DNA of 37,698 nucleotides from NCBI RefSeq assembly GCF_014646335.1, contig NZ_BMNG01000031.1, positions 1-37,698 of the forward strand, in the 5' to 3' direction. The translations under genes were made by a program, and so were the position numbers. Source of the stretch: Streptomyces lasiicapitis (GTDB lineage: Bacteria; Actinomycetota; Actinomycetes; Streptomycetales; Streptomycetaceae). Below the pieces are notes generated by a model that saw nothing but the letters and a program-made list of their open reading frames with translations, was not told the DNA's origin and did not search any database. Of the stretch, positions 8,575-15,567 are shown one piece after another. Numbering within the stretch: position 1 is the stretch's first letter; each line of letters opens with the position of its first letter.

Positions 8575-9978
8575 CTAGTCCAGGTACTGACAGGTCGCGC
8601 GCGGCGTGTAGACGCCGTGCCCGGCGCGACCGGTGAACTCCCGCCGGTCCACGACCGGTTCGCCGCGCGAGAGGACGGTCTCGACGCGGCCGGTGACCTG
8701 CTTTCCTTCGTACGCCGAGTAGTCGACGTTCATGTGGTGCGTCTCGGCGGAGAGCACCTGCGTCGCGGCGGGGTCGTAGATGACGACGTCCGCGTCGGCG
8801 CCGGGGGCGAGGGTGCCCTTCTTCGGGTAGAGGCCGAACATGCGGGCCGGGGTGGCGCAGGCGATCTCGATCCAGCGGCGGCGGCTGATGTGCCCGTCGA
8901 CGACTGCCTGGTGGAGCAGGTCCATGCGGTTCTCGACGCCGGGAAGACCGTTGGGGATCTTCGAGAAGTCGCCGCGGCCGAGCTCCTTCTGGCCGGTGAA
9001 GCAGAACGGGCAGTGGTCGGTGGAGACCACCTGGAGGTCGTTGGTCCTGAGGCCCCGCCACAGCGCCGCCTGGTGCTCGCGGGGCCTGAGCGGCGTGGAG
9101 CAGACGTACTTGGCGCCCTCGAAGTCCGGCTCGGCGAGGTTGTCCGTGGACAGGAACAGATACTGCGGGCAGGTCTCGCCGAAGACGGGAAGTCCCTTGT
9201 CCCGCGCGGTGATCAGCTCGGCGACGGCCTCCTCCGCGGAGACGTGCACGACGTAGAGGGGCGCGCCGGCGACCTGCGCGAGGCGGATCGCGCGGTGCGT
9301 GGCCTCGGCTTCGAGCAGCGCCTTCCTGACCTCGCCGTGGTAGCGCGGATCGGTCTCGCCGCGTTTGAGCGCCTGCTCCACCAGGACGTCGATCGCGATG
9401 CCGTTCTCCGCGTGCATCATGATCAGGCCGCCGTTGACCGACGAGCGCTGCATGGCGCGCAGGATCTGCCCGTCGTCGCTGTAGAAGACGCCCGGGTAGG
9501 CCATGAAGAGCTTGAAGGAGGTGATGCCCTCCTCGACGAGCAGGTCCATCTCCTTGAGCGTGCGGTCGTTCACATCGGAGACGATCATGTGGAAGGCGTA
9601 GTCGATCGCGCACTTCCCGTCCGCCTTCGCGTAGTAGGCGTCCAGGCCCTCGCGCAGGGAGTGCCCCGGGGACTGGACGGCGAAGTCGACGATGGTGGTG
9701 GTGCCGCCCCAGGCCGCCGCCCGGGTGCCGGTCTCGAAGTCGTCGGAGGAGAAGGTCCCGCCGAACGGGAACTCCATGTGCGTGTGCGCGTCGACGCCGC
9801 CCGGGACGACGTACTTGTCACTCGCGTCGATGACGCGGTCCGCGGTCCAGGCCGCGGCGGCCTCGGTGCCGCGCGCGGCGAGCGCCGCGATCCGGCCGTC
9901 CTCGATCAGCACATCGGCGTGCAGCTCCTCGGCGGCGGTCACGACCAGACCGCCGCGGATCAGGGTGCGGGTACTCAT
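8575..9978 (-). CDS. hydA: Dihydropyrimidinase (D-hydantoinase)
   Basis: Amidohydrolase of 467 residues that opens 5,6-dihydrouracil, dihydrothymine or hydantoins to N-carbamoyl amino acids. The whole binuclear zinc site is visible: His65 and His67 (GVDAHTHMEF), carboxylatable Lys156 (SFKLFMAYPG), His189 (MMHAENG), His245 (YVVHVSAEEA) and Asp321 (STDHCPF). Length is normal for the family. The start ATG at 9976-9978 has GGGAG about ten bases upstream. It lies 31 bp after the aminotransferase gene and 10 bp before the LLM oxidoreductase gene, whose Shine-Dalgarno overlaps its stop. It is the second step of reductive pyrimidine degradation. Confidence 0.95.
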   Translation of the reverse strand: MSTRTLIRGGLVVTAAEELHADVLIEDGRIAALAARGTEAAAAWTADRVIDASDKYVVPGGVDAHTHMEFPFGGTFSSDDFETGTRAAAWGGTTTIVDFAVQSPGHSLREGLDAYYAKADGKCAIDYAFHMIVSDVNDRTLKEMDLLVEEGITSFKLFMAYPGVFYSDDGQILRAMQRSSVNGGLIMMHAENGIAIDVLVEQALKRGETDPRYHGEVRKALLEAEATHRAIRLAQVAGAPLYVVHVSAEEAVAELITARDKGLPVFGETCPQYLFLSTDNLAEPDFEGAKYVCSTPLRPREHQAALWRGLRTNDLQVVSTDHCPFCFTGQKELGRGDFSKIPNGLPGVENRMDLLHQAVVDGHISRRRWIEIACATPARMFGLYPKKGTLAPGADADVVIYDPAATQVLSAETHHMNVDYSAYEGKQVTGRVETVLSRGEPVVDRREFTGRAGHGVYTPRATCQYLD

Positions 9979-10009
9979 GGTGATGCGCTCCCTAGGTGAA
10001 ACGGGTGAA

Positions 10010-11290
10010 CTAGACGTCCTGCAAGGCCTGTTCGAGGATCGCGGCGCCTTCCTCCGCCTCCGCTACCGTCAGCGAGAGCGGTGGCGCGATGCGCAGGACG
10101 CTGGTGTTGTGCCCGCCGCCCTTGCCGACGAGCAGACCGCCCTCGCGGGCCGCTTCGAGCACGGCCGCCGCCGCCTGCGGATTCGCCTCGTCGGTGCCGG
10201 GCTTGACCAGTTCGAGGCCGATCATCAGTCCGCGCCCGCGCACTTCGCGTACGACGGGCAGGTGCGCGCTGATCGCCCGCAGCCGCTCGATGAGCAGCCC
10301 GCCGACCCGGCGGGCGTTGCCCTGCAGATCGTGTTCCAGGAGGTACGTGAGGTTGGCGAGGCCCGCGGCCATCGTCACCGGCGAGCCGCCGAACGTCGAA
10401 ATGGAGTTGGCGTCCAGGGAGTTCATGATCTCGGCGCGGCCGACGACACCGCCGATGGACATGCCGTTGCCGATGCCCTTGGCGAACGTGAGCAGGTCCG
10501 GTGGGCCGGACGCGGCGTGCGCCTGCCAGCCCCAGAAGTGGTCGCCGGTGCGGCCCCAGCCGGTCTGCACCTCGTCGGCGATCCACAGGATGCCGTGCTC
10601 GGCGAGGACGTCGCGGAAGGCCGCGTAGAGCCCGTCGGGCGGTGAGGTGAAGCCGCCGACGCCCTGGATCGGCTCGGCGATGAGCGCCGCGACACCGCGC
10701 GTCTGCCCCAGCATGTCCCGCAGGTCGGCGACGCACGCCTCGATGAACTCGGCGTCGCTCAGGGCGGCGTAGGGCCCGCGGCCGCGGACGCCCCCGTGGA
10801 CGTACAGCGTCTGCAACGGCGACAGGCTCGTGGGTGACCAGCTCTGGTTGCCGGTGATGCCGACGGCGCTGAAGGAGCGGCCGTGGTAGCTGTTGCGCAT
10901 CGCCAGGATCTGGTTCGAGCCGCGGTGGGCGGTGGCGAGGAGCAGCGCCGCGTCGTTCGCCTCCGTGCCCGACGTCGTGAAGAACACGCGCGCGTCCGGG
11001 ATGCCGGACAGGGCGGCGACGCGCTCGGCGAGGTCGACCATGGGGCGGTTCAGGTAGAGCGTCGAGCTGTGGATGATCCGGCCTGCCTGCTCCGCGACGG
11101 CCTTGGTGACGTCGGGCAGCGCGTGCGCCGTCATGGTGGTGAGGATGCCGCCGAAGAAGTCGAGGTAGCGCCGGCCCGCGGCGTCCCAGACGTGGCGGCC
11201 CTCGCCGTGGGTGAGTTCGAGCGGCTCGTCGTAGTACAGCGCGAGCCAGTCCGGCAGGACGGCCCGGTGCCGGGAGTAGAGATCCTTCAC
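10010..11290 (-). CDS. Class-III aminotransferase (beta-alanine/aminoisobutyrate or AGXT2-like)
   Basis: PLP-dependent transaminase of 426 residues. PLP-site features: SGTEAN (107-112) binding phosphate, NSYHG (133-137), Asp239 (IADEVQTG) contacting the pyridine nitrogen, and Schiff-base Lys271 (FAKGIGNG). The GTG start at 11288-11290 overlaps the stop of the preceding nitrilase-type gene as GTGA, so the two are translationally coupled. In this operon its likely job is to move the amino group of beta-alanine or 3-aminoisobutyrate, the products of beta-ureidopropionase, to pyruvate or 2-oxoglutarate, giving malonate semialdehyde or its methyl homologue. Alanine-glyoxylate transaminase activity is the other possibility for this subgroup. 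Confidence 0.9.
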   Translation of the reverse strand: MKDLYSRHRAVLPDWLALYYDEPLELTHGEGRHVWDAAGRRYLDFFGGILTTMTAHALPDVTKAVAEQAGRIIHSSTLYLNRPMVDLAERVAALSGIPDARVFFTTSGTEANDAALLLATAHRGSNQILAMRNSYHGRSFSAVGITGNQSWSPTSLSPLQTLYVHGGVRGRGPYAALSDAEFIEACVADLRDMLGQTRGVAALIAEPIQGVGGFTSPPDGLYAAFRDVLAEHGILWIADEVQTGWGRTGDHFWGWQAHAASGPPDLLTFAKGIGNGMSIGGVVGRAEIMNSLDANSISTFGGSPVTMAAGLANLTYLLEHDLQGNARRVGGLLIERLRAISAHLPVVREVRGRGLMIGLELVKPGTDEANPQAAAAVLEAAREGGLLVGKGGGHNTSVLRIAPPLSLTVAEAEEGAAILEQALQDV

Positions 11291-12129
11291 GGGTTGACCA
11301 GCCCTTCGTACGCGTCCGGGCGGCGGTCCCGGTAGAACGCCCACTGTTCGCGGACCTCGTCGATCAGGTCGAAGTCCAGGTCGCGCACGACGAGTTCCTC
11401 CGCCTTGTCGCTCGCCGTCTCGCCGACGAACTGCCCGCGCGGGTCCACGAAGTAACTCGTGCCGTAGAAGTCGTTGTCGCCGTACTCCTCCTGGCCGACG
11501 CGGTTGATCGCCGCGACGAAGTACTCGTTGGCGACGGCCGCCGCGGGCTGCTCCAGCTGCCACAGGTAGGCGGACAGGCCGCGGGAGGTGGCCGACGGGT
11601 TGTAGACGAGCTGGGCGCCGTTCAGGCCGAGCTGGCGCCAGCCCTCGGGGAAGTGGCGGTCGTAGCAGATGTAGACGCCGACGCGGCCGACTGCGGTGTC
11701 GAAGACGGGCCAGCCCGCGTTGCCCGGGCGGAAGTAGAACTTCTCCCAGAATCCCTTGACTTGGGGGATGTGGTGCTTGCGGTACTTGCCCAGATAGCTG
11801 CCGTCGGCGTCGATGACGGCCGCGGTGTTGTAGTAGAAGCCGGACTGCTCGACCTCGAAGACAGGCACGACGATCACCATGCCGGTCTCGCGCGCGAGGT
11901 CCTGCATGCGGCGCACGGTCGGCCCGTCCGGGACCGGCTCCGCCCAGCGGTAGTGCTCCCGCTCCTGGACCTGGCAGAAGTAGGGGGCGTTGAAAACCTC
12001 TTGGAAACCGATGACCTTGGCGCCCTGCCGGGCGGCCTCGCGAGCGTGTTCCTCATGCTTGGCGATCATGGATTCGGTGTCGCCTGTCCAGGTCGCCTGG
12101 ACCAGTGCGGCGCGTACGACATTGGCCAT
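11287..12129 (-). CDS. Nitrilase-superfamily N-carbamoyl amidohydrolase (beta-ureidopropionase)
   Basis: Carbon-nitrogen hydrolase of 280 residues. The catalytic triad is complete: Glu44 (GFQEVFNAPYF), Lys118 (YRKHHIPQ) and Cys155 (YICYDRHFPEGWR). The PYFCQVQ and FWEKFYFRPGN segments are typical of beta-ureidopropionase and N-carbamoyl-amino-acid hydrolases rather than of nitrilases or aliphatic amidases. It converts N-carbamoyl-beta-alanine (or N-carbamoyl-beta-aminoisobutyrate) to the beta-amino acid, ammonia and CO2. It is the first gene of the operon; a palindromic element sits 33-58 bp upstream of its ATG. The aminotransferase start overlaps its stop. Confidence 0.92.
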   Translation of the reverse strand: MANVVRAALVQATWTGDTESMIAKHEEHAREAARQGAKVIGFQEVFNAPYFCQVQEREHYRWAEPVPDGPTVRRMQDLARETGMVIVVPVFEVEQSGFYYNTAAVIDADGSYLGKYRKHHIPQVKGFWEKFYFRPGNAGWPVFDTAVGRVGVYICYDRHFPEGWRQLGLNGAQLVYNPSATSRGLSAYLWQLEQPAAAVANEYFVAAINRVGQEEYGDNDFYGTSYFVDPRGQFVGETASDKAEELVVRDLDFDLIDEVREQWAFYRDRRPDAYEGLVNP

Positions 12130-12161
12130 GAGCTGCTCCTTCGACGGGACGTCAGAGAGCC

Positions 12162-12187
12162 TCTACGCCCGTAGATTCATGCGTAGA
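12162..12187. promoter_or_regulatory. Candidate operator of the pyrimidine operon
   Basis: CTACG-CC-CGTAG is an exact palindrome at 12163-12174, followed by ATTCATG and a third half-site CGTAG at 12182-12186. TCTACG (12162-12167) and CGTAGA (12182-12187) also form an outer inverted repeat. The element lies just upstream of the first gene of the operon, where a repressor or activator would act. No regulator gene is adjacent, so the protein that binds is unknown. Confidence 0.5.
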
Positions 12188-12310
12188 CAGACGAACGTAA
12201 GCCCCATCGACGGCCTTGCCAAGACCATCGTCGTAACGCGGCGGAGTCGATCATGTTTCGCACCCGGGCGGGTGAGAAGCGGCACGCCGGGCGCGGGGGC
12301 GGGCGGGGCC

Positions 12311-13825
12311 TCAGGTGGTGAAGCCCGCGACCCGCAGGGCGTGTACGAGGTCCCAGTGGCGCTCGTCCGACGCGGCCTTCGCCGCCTGCAGGAGCAGCGG
12401 GATGAGCCGGGGCGGGTCGGTGTGCGCGCAGGCCGCGACGTCCTCGGCGCTGCGCACGCGGACGTACGCGTCAAGGAGGGCCCCGGCCTCCCGGTCGCGC
12501 CCCGCGTCGGCGAGGGCGATCAGGGACTCGGCGATCTCCGGGGCGGGCCGGGCCACGCCCTGGCGCAGCAGCTTGCGGCAGTCGTCGGCGCGGCCCGCCC
12601 CGGCGAGCGCGTCGGCGACGGCGACGAGCCGGTCGGGCGGCAGCGAGGCGGCCTCCCACAGCAGGGTCGCCCAGTCCGCGGCGAGGCCCGCGTGGTGCAG
12701 TTCCTCGGCGAACAGCGGAAGCCGGGCCGCGGGCCAGCCCGCCGCCTCCACGAGCACTCCGTGCGCCTCGCCGCTGCGGCCCTCGCCGCGCAGCCGGATC
12801 AGCGCCTTGACGGCGTCGACGGTGGCGCGTTCGTCGGCGAGGCGGGCGTCGACAGCGGCGTGTTCGGCGGTGGCACGTGCTTCGGCGGCCTCGGCTGCCG
12901 TCGGGTCGGCCGTCCGGGACCGCTTCGGGGTGCGTGGGGCGGCGTCCATGGCCTGGGCGTAGCGGGCGCCTCGGGGGGTCCTGCCGTCGGCGGACGGCTC
13001 GTCGGACGGCGGGGCGGGGAGGGGGCCGAGCACGTCCGCCTCCCCGGCCTCGATCCCGGCGAAGCGGGCGCCTCGGGGGCGGCGGCGGGGGGCGGACTGG
13101 CGGGGGACGCGGGGGGTGGCGGGGGGTGGGGGGTCGGCGGGGGTGGGGCTTTCGGGGACGGGGCCTTCGGAAGTGCGGTGGTCGGGAGTGCGGTGGTCAG
13201 GGGCGTACGCGGAGACGTATCCGTCGGCGTCGGCGGGAGGGTGGTCCTGGCTCTGCGCCTGGTTCGGGAACACCCCGTCGTGCCCCGGGCCGCCGAAGTC
13301 CATCCACTGCGGTGCCCGCGTCCGGTCGAGGCGCTCCATGCGGGCGCGCAGCTCACCGCAGCGCGCGGCGGCGCGCTCGTGGTCGTCGCGCACCCATGCC
13401 AGGTCCAGGTGGATGCGGTCCACTTCGTCGGGCGTGGCCGCGACGGCGAGGGCCCGCGCGAGTTCCTGCTGGCGCTCCAGGGCGAACCGCTGCTCCTGGA
13501 GCATCAGGTCGAGCCGGTCGCTGAGGAGTTCACGGCCACCGGGCCGGTCGTCGTACGCGGCGACCGACGCGGCGTGCAGCGCCCGCGCCCGCCCCGTCTC
13601 GACGTGCGCGACGCCCACCCCGGAGTCGGCCGCGAGGTCGTGCAACAGCGCCTGGACGACGTCCCAGGGCGGCACCTCGGCGCCCTCCAGGCAGGCGCGC
13701 ATGCCGTCCGGGTCACGGGACCAGAACACCCCGCACCACCCGTCGCCCTGGTCGATCCGGGCCATGAGCTCGTTCAGGTATTTCGCGAACTCCCGGACTT
13801 GGTCCGGGAGTTGTCCCACTGCCAT
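12311..13825 (-). CDS. Unknown Streptomyces protein: helical domains joined by a Pro-rich linker
   Basis: Conserved-looking hypothetical of 504 residues; I cannot assign a function. Residues 1-85 form a small globular domain (QVREFAKYLNELMARID, then GWCGVFWSRDPDGM and a helix VVQALLHDLAADSG). Residues 85-180 are highly charged and probably coiled coil (LMLQEQRFALERQQELARAL, ARCGELRARMERLDR). Residues 190-310 are a disordered Pro/Arg/Ala-rich linker with repeated RTP/RGAR(F/Y)A motifs and DHRTPDHRT. Residues 310-504 are Ala/Leu-rich helices resembling short alpha-alpha repeats. There is no signal peptide. Such proteins are sometimes labelled UL36-like only because of the Pro-rich linker. It is divergent from the efflux block. 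Confidence 0.75.
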   Translation of the reverse strand: MAVGQLPDQVREFAKYLNELMARIDQGDGWCGVFWSRDPDGMRACLEGAEVPPWDVVQALLHDLAADSGVGVAHVETGRARALHAASVAAYDDRPGGRELLSDRLDLMLQEQRFALERQQELARALAVAATPDEVDRIHLDLAWVRDDHERAAARCGELRARMERLDRTRAPQWMDFGGPGHDGVFPNQAQSQDHPPADADGYVSAYAPDHRTPDHRTSEGPVPESPTPADPPPPATPRVPRQSAPRRRPRGARFAGIEAGEADVLGPLPAPPSDEPSADGRTPRGARYAQAMDAAPRTPKRSRTADPTAAEAAEARATAEHAAVDARLADERATVDAVKALIRLRGEGRSGEAHGVLVEAAGWPAARLPLFAEELHHAGLAADWATLLWEAASLPPDRLVAVADALAGAGRADDCRKLLRQGVARPAPEIAESLIALADAGRDREAGALLDAYVRVRSAEDVAACAHTDPPRLIPLLLQAAKAASDERHWDLVHALRVAGFTT

Positions 13826-13923
13826 CGTCGGGCACCGCCCCCTGGGAGACTGGAGTCTGCCGGTCCGGAAGATAACACCAGACGCGTTACGGGACGGCTA
13901 CACGCGGTTTTCCGAAGGCTTCG

Positions 13924-13962
13924 TTAATTACTTGGACGTGCGACGTGAAGCGTGGCTAGTCT
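13924..13962 (+). promoter_or_regulatory. WblC/WhiB7-like promoter of the efflux gene leader
   Basis: An AT-rich block TTAATTA (13924-13930) stands one base before a -35 TTGGAC (13932-13937), and TAGTCT (13957-13962) fits the TAnnnT -10. The -35/-10 spacing is 19 bp. An AT-rich stretch abutting the -35 hexamer is the described signature of WhiB7/WblC-activated, ribosome-antibiotic-induced promoters. The predicted transcription start falls on or next to the A of the ATG at 13969. Confidence 0.5.
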
Positions 13963-13968
13963 GCGCAC

Positions 13969-13998
13969 ATGTCCAGTCCCGAGGCGAACAGACTCTAG
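13969..13998 (+). CDS. Putative 9-residue leader peptide (MSSPEANRL)
   Basis: A tiny frame with ATG at 13969-13971 and stop TAG at 13996-13998 begins about seven bases after the -10 hexamer, so it would be read from a leaderless transcript. The last base of its stop is the first base of a perfect 8-bp hairpin, and a second, terminator-like hairpin lies about 160 bases further on, before the exporter gene. The length matches antibiotic-sensing leader peptides of chloramphenicol-inducible resistance genes. It includes Ser2, Ser3 and Ala6, residue types known to favour chloramphenicol-dependent stalling when just behind the P-site residue. That it is translated is inference. Confidence 0.5.
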   Translation: MSSPEANRL

Positions 13999-14017
13999 CC
14001 ACCGGCGTTCCGGTGGC
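13998..14017 (+). promoter_or_regulatory. Leader hairpin directly after the leader peptide
   Basis: GCCACCGG (13998-14005), loop CGTT, CCGGTGGC (14010-14017): perfect 8-bp stem starting at the stop codon of the leader peptide. A ribosome paused on the last codons would cover its 5' arm, so it is well placed to be the sensing hairpin of an attenuator. Confidence 0.55.
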
Positions 14018-14156
14018 TGCCCGTCGAGTTCCTCGGTGCCCGCGCCGCCCTGACGGCGACGCGGAAGCTGTGCCGTTCGCGCACGCAGTGCCGCTCTTCG
14101 ACGCCGCACGCCTTCACCCTCTCGGCCACGGGCACTCTCTCCGTCACGGGATCGCC

Positions 14157-14190
14157 GCAGTGCCGTAGTCACGGACTGCTTCCCCCCTTC
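14157..14190 (+). terminator. Candidate attenuator terminator upstream of the efflux gene
   Basis: GCAG (14157-14160) pairs with CTGC (14176-14179), and CCGT (14163-14166) with ACGG (14171-14174), around an AGTC loop with a small internal bulge. The pyrimidine tract TTCCCCCCTTCTT follows. The 5' arm repeats a 10-base sequence (CGCAGTGCCG) also found at 14084-14093. GGCACT at 14131-14136 can pair with either copy, so mutually exclusive folds are possible. Confidence 0.4.
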
Positions 14191-14323
14191 TTGATCACCC
14201 CTTTCCCACTCACCCGCGCGGCAGTCGCGCGGCCCTGCGCGGTGGTCCGCCCCCGCGCCGCCGAGGGCTGCCCGTCGCCCGTGCGGGTCACGTCGATCCA
14301 CGCTGTGGTTGCGGAGATTCGCT

Positions 14324-15517
14324 GTGCCATTCGTCCTGTATCTGCTCGCCCTCGCCGTGTTCGCACAGGGCACGTCCGAGTTCATGCTGTCCGGCCTGGT
14401 GTCGGACATCGCCGCCGACATGGAGGTGTCGGTCCCGGCCGCCGGGTCGCTGACCTCGGCGTTCGCCGTCGGAATGATTGTCGGGGCGCCCTCGATGGCG
14501 GTGCTGAGCCTGCGCTGGTCGCGCCGCCGCGCCCTCCTCGGCTTCCTGGTGACGTTCCTGCTCGCGCATGTGGTGGGCGCGCTGACCACCAGCTACGCCG
14601 TACTGCTCGGCACCCGCGTCGTCGGCGCCCTCGCCAACGCCGGTTTCCTCGCCGTGGCCCTCGCCACCGCGACCGGCCTGGTCGCGCCGGACGCCAAGGG
14701 CCGGGCCACCTCGATCCTGCTCGGCGGCACCACGCTCGCCTGCGTCGCGGGCGTACCGGGCGGCGCGCTGCTCGGCCAACTGTGGGGGTGGCGGGCCGCG
14801 TTCTGGGCGGTGGCCCTGCTCTCGGTGCCGGCCGTGATCGCCGTCGCACGGGCGGTACCGGCGGACGCGCGCACCGCCACCACCGGCACCAAGGCCGGGA
14901 GCGGAACCGCCCGCACAGAGCTGCGGGCACTGCGCTCACCCCAGCTCCTCCTGACCCTCCTGCTCGGCGCCCTGGTCAACGGCGCGACGTTCTGCGCCTT
15001 CACCTACCTCGAACCCCTGGCCACGCACGTCACCGGCATCGGCGACGCGTGGGTGCCCGCGCTCCTCGCCCTGTTCGGGCTCGGCTCCTCGGTGGGCGTC
15101 GCGCTCGGCGGACGCTTCGCCGACACCCGGCCGGTACCACTCCTGGTGGGCGGCGCGGTGGCGCTGCTCGCGGGCTGGACGGCGCTCGCGCTCACGGCGG
15201 GCAACCCGGTCGCGGTGGTCGCCCTGGCCTTCACCCAGGGGCTGCTGTCGTTCGCGGTCGGCTCCACCTTGATCTCGCAGGCGTTGTACGCGGCCACGGG
15301 AGCGCCGACGCTGGCGGGCGGGTTCGCTACGGCCGCCCTCAACATCGGCGCGGCGGTGGGCCCTTGGGCGGGCGGTCAGGCGATCGCGGCCGGCCTGGGC
15401 TACCGCTCGCCGCTGTGGGTCAGCGCCCTGCTGGTGACGCTGGCGCTCACTACGGCGGGCGTGGCACTGCTCGCCCGACGGCGCCGACAGGGCCGGAAGA
15501 TCGCCTTGAACATTTAG
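14324..15517 (+). CDS. Cmx/CmlR-type chloramphenicol efflux MFS transporter
   Basis: Major facilitator drug:proton antiporter of about 397 residues and 12 membrane segments. The N-terminus PFVLYLLALAVFAQGTSEFMLSGLV is the hallmark of the actinobacterial Cmx/CmrA/CmlR chloramphenicol exporters. LGTRVVGALANAGFLAVALA and GVPGGALLGQLWGWRAAFWAV match motif-C-like parts of the family. I chose the GTG at 14324-14326, preceded by GGAGA at six-base spacing, over a TTG at 14309. It has an unusually long leader (from about 13969) with a leader peptide and hairpins, suggesting induction by a ribosome-targeting drug. Its stop codon lies inside the inverted repeat controlling the next gene. The substrate is probably chloramphenicol or related phenicols; self-resistance to another compound is possible. 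Confidence 0.88.
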   Translation: MPFVLYLLALAVFAQGTSEFMLSGLVSDIAADMEVSVPAAGSLTSAFAVGMIVGAPSMAVLSLRWSRRRALLGFLVTFLLAHVVGALTTSYAVLLGTRVVGALANAGFLAVALATATGLVAPDAKGRATSILLGGTTLACVAGVPGGALLGQLWGWRAAFWAVALLSVPAVIAVARAVPADARTATTGTKAGSGTARTELRALRSPQLLLTLLLGALVNGATFCAFTYLEPLATHVTGIGDAWVPALLALFGLGSSVGVALGGRFADTRPVPLLVGGAVALLAGWTALALTAGNPVAVVALAFTQGLLSFAVGSTLISQALYAATGAPTLAGGFATAALNIGAAVGPWAGGQAIAAGLGYRSPLWVSALLVTLALTTAGVALLARRRRQGRKIALNI

Positions 15518-15551
15518 TTGTGTCGCTGTAATGATTATAGAGACACAACTA
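15515..15551. promoter_or_regulatory. Perfect inverted repeat, probable MarR operator
   Basis: TAGTTGTGTC (15515-15524) and GACACAACTA (15542-15551) are exact inverted repeats with a 17-bp AT-rich spacer. The spacer contains TATAGA (15536-15541), usable as a -10 with TTAGTT (15514-15519) as -35. The first arm includes the stop codon of the upstream exporter. Binding here would block the promoter of the exporter-MarR operon. Confidence 0.7.
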
Positions 15552-15567
15552 CTTTCCGGGGGCTCGC

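Noticed and set aside
14191..15531. Alternative plus-strand frame over the Cmx-type gene
   Set aside because: No membrane segments, Arg/Pro-rich. The exporter frame at 14324-15517 has clear family motifs.
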